Source: Erodium maritimum
Lineage: Eukaryota; Streptophyta; Magnoliopsida; Geraniales; Geraniaceae
Length of the DNA stretch: 64,000 nt
Direction of reading: 5' to 3'
NCBI GenBank assembly: GCA_963921825.1
Contig: OY997591.1
Coordinates: 32,323,825-32,387,824 of the forward strand
Shown here in pieces: positions 58,458-64,000 of the stretch. The notes below the pieces were generated by a model. It did no database searches, was not told the origin of the DNA, and saw only the letters and a list, made by a program, of their open reading frames with translations. Positions within the stretch are counted from its first letter, which is position 1, and the number at the start of each line of letters is the position of its first letter. Position numbers and translations under genes: made by a program.

Positions 58458-60692
58458 CTCCTTTTTTTTGTCATCCTAATATTTCCCGATCTAGATGCTA
58501 TTAGATTAAAAGCTCTCGGTCACCTCTCGAGGTTCTCCTTCACCCTAGCTAACTTCACCCTAACTAGGGTTTCATTTTTCCGCCTCCATTTCCAAGCCTT
58601 CTCGCCGCCGACCAGGCCCTCTGGCAGCGACGATCGTCCACCAGCCCCCCTGTACCCAGCCAAGCCCTCGGTTGCCGAAGTCATCTTCTCAGTTCTCGAT
58701 CACCGACGCTCCGCTCCACCACGATGTCATAGCCGCACCTCTCCGCATCGCGAGACAACGCTGGCGCCTCCACCTGCATCGCCTGTTCTACCTCTTTCCA
58801 CGTCGCGAGATCCTATCTGCGATTGAAAATGGAACTGGACCAACAGATCCATTCCGACGCCATCCCACAGCAGATCCGATCTGACACCGTCCCACTGCCT
58901 CCTTCGGGCTTCCTGCCCAACATCACTTTCTCGCCACCATCGACCGATAACCATAATCGCCCCCCCGTCCGAGATCCGACGACTCGTCGGCAGCGTACCC
59001 CCGTTGAATGACAAACCGGGCGCGAGGATGGACGGAGTCCTCATCCTGTTTAAGCCTCAGCCACCGGCGCCACTATACCGGTTCTCACCAGCGGCTATTG
59101 GAGTGCCTTCCGTTCATCCATCTCATCTTTGACCGTCATCGACGGCAGCCATTTCCAAGTACCTCCCCCGGCAGTCCATGCCTCATCTTTGAACAACCGC
59201 CCTTCGATTGGTCCCAGCTCCTGTGCTCGTCAAGGGGAGACGATTCCGGTCCGAATCTCCCTGGTTCCCGATTGGGAGGACGAGGACGACGAAGTGGTGG
59301 TCCCACTAGAGGCGATTCCGGCGGTTAAGAAAGGTACTTACCAGTTCTCTCTGGCAGCCCGGGTTGCAGGGGGACGGTCCCACAATCAGAATGTCGTCTA
59401 CGCTTTAATGCTACAGAAATGGAAGGTAGATGGCATACATGTTGAATATCTGTCACCGGAGGTTACGAGATTTCACTTCCCATCCATGGCGAATATGAAG
59501 AGCATTCATCACCGAGGGCCATGTATTTTCAAGGGCTTCTCATTGCTACTGGAACCCCTACGACCTTACGGACAAGCTAACGATATCGTTTTCAGCCATA
59601 TCGAGCTTGGGGTCAGAGCTCTGAATGTCCCAGGAGGTGCCCGGACTCCGCAAGTCTGGGAACTCATTGCCTCCATCATGGGTACCCAAGTTGTATCGGC
59701 CCCAATACCTTTTGTTCGGCGGGAGGGTATTTTCCTATGGATTTGGGTTCGTATGGAAGTGAACCATCCTCTCCGGAGAGGTCTTCGACTCCATTTCCCT
59801 GGTACCACTACCTCCTCGGTGATCGAGTTGCAGTACAGAGACGTCTTCGGTCCAGGGAGGTCTCGATAGGGGATGGAGTTTCTAGTGCAGACTGTTCGTT
59901 GAAGTCTTACAATCTGGCTAAGACTACCCCATAAGGGGTGGTCACTATTATGCAGGGAGGACCTCTAAGAGCTTGTGGAGGGCTGCCTGGGTTTACAAAG
60001 CCTGATAACCTGGCTAACGTCCACTCTTCTGTGAGTCCTCCTAGCCTAGATGAACCTGCAGATGCCCAGTTATTCGGGTAGGGAAGGAGAAAGACCCCAA
60101 GTAGGCATCCGGGAACGCAGGCCCCATTCGGGGGAGGGAAAAGAAGACAAGCTTGAAGACAAGGAGCGGGCTGTTGTATGCTCGACCTCTTGGGACGAAG
60201 AAGTCGCTTGACCATCCGAGTCTCCCGCCATAAATTATCACGCCGGACAACACAGAGGAGTACCAGGCAAAGCAAACGGAGGCACGATGGTATCCTCTGC
60301 AGGAATGATCCGACTCGGCAGGGGTGGGTGTGGTCGATGCTGGCCTATATCTGCAGACCCGGGACAACCAGTGTTGGGAGGTATCGGGCAGCCTGCAACA
60401 ACAACTTAGTATTATCGTTTGCTTTACATTTCTTTGTTTTATCGTTGGAACAATTTATTTTCTGTTTTGGGTAGGATTTTTAACTTTATGTCTCGTTGTT
60501 TTGAGACGTTGGTAAGGGGATGTCCTAAGTGTTTGTCTACGATATCAAGTAGGCTATTTTTATGGGTCCATGAGCATTGGGCTTGCTACGGTCGGCCCGG
60601 AAAAATATCTGGAACCTTGAGCGGTTACGCCCTACCTTGTTTGGTTATTTATTTGCAGTAATGCACTTCCTTGGTTACCCGTTTAAAAAAAA
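58458..60692 (+). mobile_element. Second ORF1-only LINE (DUF4283 type)
   Basis: A 2.2-kb insert ending in poly(A) (60684-60692), with the 15-bp duplication ACTCATTAATAATCT at 58443-58457 and 60693-60707. It carries a leader of a few hundred bases and an ORF1-like region. The remaining 0.8 kb up to the tail shows no endonuclease or reverse transcriptase motif. It lies beside or inside a gypsy LTR. The poly(A), long duplication and L1-type ORF1 support L1-mediated insertion; absence of ORF2 makes it non-autonomous. Confidence 0.8.
58829..59869 (+). pseudogene. LINE ORF1 protein with DUF4283-like domain
   Basis: A candidate start ATG at 58829 (MELDQQIHSD) opens a short frame. The main open stretch (about 59129-59869, no ATG at its head) encodes VVPLEAIPAVKKGTYQFSLA, then FPSMANMKSIHHRGPCIFKG (DUF4283 core) and PQVWELIASIMGTQV, the pattern of plant L1 ORF1. 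The frame change between the two parts suggests a decayed ORF1. A zinc knuckle after the DUF4283 part was not found. The stop is at 59867-59869. Confidence 0.6.
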
Positions 60693-60707
60693 ACTCATTA
60701 ATAATCT

Positions 60708-61740
60708 GAATCCAAATGCATACCTTGGCTATTTATCTTCCTTGAATTAAATGACTAATTTGTCTTTAGAAATGATGAACAAGTTGGCTTCATTAATTCC
60801 TTGAAGAAGAGGCAAAAACAGATTTGTTGAAGTCTTGAATTGTTCTTGAATGTCTTCTTGATTTGCCTTGGTGATCACGTTTTATTGGAGTTCCCCATGC
60901 TCTACAAGTATAATTAAATTCTCCATTTGTTTGTTGAAATCTTCTCGTAATACTCTAGTTCATGATCTTGTCCTTGATGTTAGTCGCATGCTTGGAATGT
61001 TGTTGATAGCTTGTTTCTTGGTGTTGTTAATAACTTCTTCCTCGGGTTCGGATAAGCCAATCTCAATGTCCTCATCAAATGGTCATTTTTTTGGCCTGGC
61101 CACATGACAATCAGTTATTAGTTGGCCCAAACCCGTGAGTCGCGGGTCGTGAATCACAAACCTGACCTACTATTTAGTGAGCCAGAACCGCAAAAGCAGC
61201 ACGCTATAGTGTATGAGTCGCGGTTCCAACCCACTATATAACAGGTCGTGAGTCGTGGATCAAGACATGGGTCGACGCGTTGTACATGGTCTAAACATAC
61301 TCAGATTTATCTCATTCATAAGATAATTATATTCTATGTTGAACTTTATTGTGAATGATATATGCTTTGGTGTTCAAAGTTTGTTTAAGCGAAAGTATCA
61401 CTTAAAGTACTTTAAATATACACGATTTTAACTTCAAGTATCTTAACTATCAAATTCACTTGAGAGGTACTATAGGTATACGTTTTTTATCTTTGTCTCC
61501 ATCAACAACGCCACTTTTCCATCCATTCCCACCGTCGATATCGACTCGGTGAGCCTTCCCACCGTGTTCTCGAAAAGGGTCTGAGTCACCCAATTTGGGC
61601 ATGTCGTGCTGTTGATCAGAAGACTAGGGAAGAAGAGCTTAAAGGTAAAAGGTTAATTTTGAGTGAGATCCATGTAAAGGACGTGAAGACAGAGCCTACC
61701 AAGCTCCTTATTTGGTCTATAAACCAATGTGGCTTTGGTG
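60708..61740. other. Stretch without recognisable gene
   Basis: The first part is probably the remainder of the gypsy LTR interrupted by the LINE. At 61120-61270 there are repeated 'gtgagtcgcgg' and 'gtcgtgagtc' words. No coding similarity is seen. Confidence 0.45.
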
Positions 61741-62800
61741 AGTGGCAGATTTAACTTTTACAATGGGGGGCACCAAATTTTTATATATAATAAATAACGT
61801 TAAAATAATATAATTCAAATTGAAAGTATTAATATTTCATAAAATAATAAAATACTACTTATTATAAGACGCGACGTCGAGATTTCATATTTTGAAAATA
61901 TTGTAAAATACTTTTATCGTCAATACAATAAAAAATATCTTTCTCAATACATACAATCATGTTATCATTCATCCATCAGTCTCTCATTCGATTTCTTAAC
62001 CAGTTCTTGATGATATTCATAGCAGAAAATATTCCCTCCACAGCTGCAGTAGCGCTAGGTAAGATCAGTGTCAATGCAATAAACAAATAAATTAATTGAT
62101 ACATATTATTTCTTTTTATTTCTACTATTTTTTCAACAAGAGCACCAATATCTTTCATATTTTAAAAATCCTCAGTTTAACGCATATCTGTAATGTAAGT
62201 GTCAAGTTGTATCTCAAGAGTAATAAGATCGACTACAGAGAAATCTTGAGGATAATATGTAGCAAGTTTGACCAATTTCTGTTTGTCAAAAACTACGAAT
62301 AAATCATTTGGACACAAGTGTGCTATGCATAGAAGTAAATCTGTATGAACCTCGTTGAATCGACCGTTTAATTTTTGAAGTTGTATATCTATAATGGAAT
62401 AAAAAATCTCTACGCAGTAATGATGCAAATTTGTAACTTCGTGGGGCTTTGCGTCATGATCTAGTTGGTTCTCTAAACATGTCATCTGTGTTGGGAGTAT
62501 CAATGTAGTGCTTTTGATAGAATAACATGACCTTATTCAAAAGAGTATCCCACTCATGCGCCCTTATCGATTGAAAGCATTCCTTACATTTCCGTACCAA
62601 ATCTATTGCATTAACAATATCTTAGTCTTTTTTAACCAGAAACACCAAATTCATTTCTACTCCATAAAATTAGCAAGAGATTAAGAATAGAATGAACATA
62701 AAAATTATTGTAAATGTATAAAGAAATTCTTCGATTCCCTCCACATCGCATCGACTCCATACTCGGCGTGTGCAGTAGCAAAGGAAACGACATGCTCAAT
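61741..62800 (-). pseudogene. hAT transposase C-terminal relic with terminal repeat
   Basis: The left end GAGTGGCAGATTTAAC...ATGGGGGGCACC (61741-61780) matches the ends of plant hAT elements (usually CAGTGGC). The minus strand then encodes, from 62640 to 61862, the C-terminal part of a hAT transposase of the type with a TTF zinc finger: VTNLHHYCVEIFYSIIDIQL, LDTYITDMR, and the dimerisation block SATAAVEGIFSAMNIIKNWL, ending with a TAA at 61862-61864. An in-frame stop after RNRMRD and frame changes (for example near 62160) show decay. The N-terminal half and right terminus are missing. Confidence 0.8.
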
Positions 62801-64000
62801 AGTTAGTTGCGGTCCCAGAGAAGGAAGGAATTGTAATTAATGTTGTTCGTTCCGGGGAGCTTAATCTGGCTAGGAGCAATAGTCTCGTCGGTAGTGGTAA
62901 TCTAGTCACTAGTGATGAGTTAGTTACGAAGGAACGTCCTAGTAAGGTTGTTGACAAGGAAGTTGGGGTGGTTTATCTTCCTTGTAATGCATATGAGACC
63001 GAAGCGGCAAGATGCACAACCAACAACTCTAAATTACTTCTGGTTCGCAGGGTACCCATCGATCCATACACTAACCCTATAGGAGGACATAGTTAGAGTG
63101 GGTTCGTTACGTCTGTGGTGCATTTGGTGATATTGTACTCTCATCCGTTCTTAACCGCAAGGGTCAATTCTTTGGTTTCATTCATTATTGCTCGACGTCG
63201 GAAAGCCGACTCCAAAACAGAGCATCGGACGTGAAGAACAAAGATTCTGTGAGATCGTTGAATAGGAGAAATAAATCATTGATCCACAACCAGTTGACGA
63301 TTGCAAGCGTGCGAGTTTGGAATTGATGCCTCGCTGACGACGTTTTCCGGAAAATATATACAAATTCTCTTAGTAGGATCCACGGGCACTCTGATTTTCA
63401 AACTGATAACCACAACTATTTTCGATCCTTCCGTGCTGGTTGTCCCGGATTGTGAGCTCAATTGGTTTTGTGGCCCACGATACAGGCCCAATAGCTGAAG
63501 GGGTAGTACAGGTTAATGGAGTGGCTGTTTTTGAGGGCCCAACTCCGGTTGTGGCTAATTCTTTTGCAGGCTAGTGTGGGGTGGGCTAGTGGTAGATACC
63601 GTGGTTGATGTTGGTGTAGAGGTTGTAACCGAGGGTTCCGCTAGAGACCTCGGTCCTTTGGTTAAAACTGGAATGGAGATCGGTTTTGACGGGTGGGGAT
63701 CAAAACTGTAGTCCGTGGAAGGATGTCCTCCTTCAACCGCCGAAACATAAGGGCCTCCCCCTAAGTTTCACCTGACACCTGTTCCGTTGAGTCCACCTAA
63801 CTACAACACTAGGTCACGTGCGTGGCCTTTGAGACGTGAATGAGTTGCTAATCCCGTCGATGTAATTGGACACAAGTGTTTCAAGCATGAAAAACTCAAT
63901 TTTCTAAGCTCACCAAAGATAATAGGAGTGGGTCACTGAATCTTTTTGTGCTTTGGTATTTTATCTCTTTTTTGAGAGTTCCCTTGTAATTGTTGGCTTT
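62801..64000 (+). pseudogene. Decayed RRM-type LINE ORF1, runs off the window
   Basis: The plus strand at about 63095-63215 encodes EWVRYVCGAFGDIVLSSVLN followed by GQFFGFIHYCS, an RRM with an RNP1-like GQFFGFIHY that parallels GRFFGFISF in the LINE at 40896. About 63705-63770 encodes CSPWKDVLLQPPKHKG, the counterpart of GSPWKDVLTKSLN there. A frame of about 90 residues without Met precedes it (62824-63096). Several frame changes and stops separate the blocks. The right end is outside the window; the last 100 bases are T-rich like an L1 3' part. Confidence 0.6.

Overview
The window is nuclear DNA of a flowering plant, most likely a eudicot. It shows plant-type Ty3/gypsy Tekay and Ty1/copia retrotransposons primed by initiator-Met tRNA, a DUF1985-Ulp1 transposon-type gene, plant L1 ORF1 families, a hAT relic, MITEs, and one ordinary spliced gene whose closest remembered relatives are Arabidopsis AT2G24420 and AT4G31340. 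The species cannot be fixed from this stretch. All family names rest on motif recognition by eye; no database was searched.

Left part (1-16729): a decayed DUF1985-Ulp1 gene on the minus strand has been hit twice by Tekay-type elements. One LTR runs in from the left edge (1-806). A complete Tekay copy (1764-13515) has two 2.8-kb LTRs, PBS, PPT and a 5-bp target duplication (TSD).

Middle (16730-43528): a nest. An old Ty1/copia element with 304-bp LTRs holds a DNA transposon with terminal inverted repeats (20892-39743). That transposon holds two Tekay-type solo LTRs (21239-24557 and 27324-39184), each with a matching 5-bp TSD. The second solo LTR holds a very young copia element (29722-38183) whose LTRs are nearly identical. 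The old copia element also received an L1-like element that carries ORF1 only (40896-43110). An LTR-like block bracketed by 120-bp repeats (43561-45453) and a tRNA-Gly(UCC)-like sequence follow.

Gene (46428-52180): one apparently intact minus-strand gene of 14 coding exons encodes a 451-residue protein with a signal peptide, a coiled coil, proline-phased 11-residue repeats, one C-terminal membrane segment and a basic tail. One of its introns holds a MITE with perfect inverted ends.

Right part (52499-64000): a long-inverted-repeat MITE, two minus-strand LINE ORF1 relics, a gypsy gag-plus-LTR fragment, a second ORF1-only LINE with TSD and poly(A) (58458-60692), a hAT transposase relic, and a decayed RRM-type LINE ORF1 that runs off the right edge. 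No LINE reverse transcriptase was recognised anywhere. The most interesting signals are the ORF1-only LINEs, the hairpin-ended transposon with iterated GTTTGC words, the recently copied but broken copia element, and the 11-residue repeats of the host protein.
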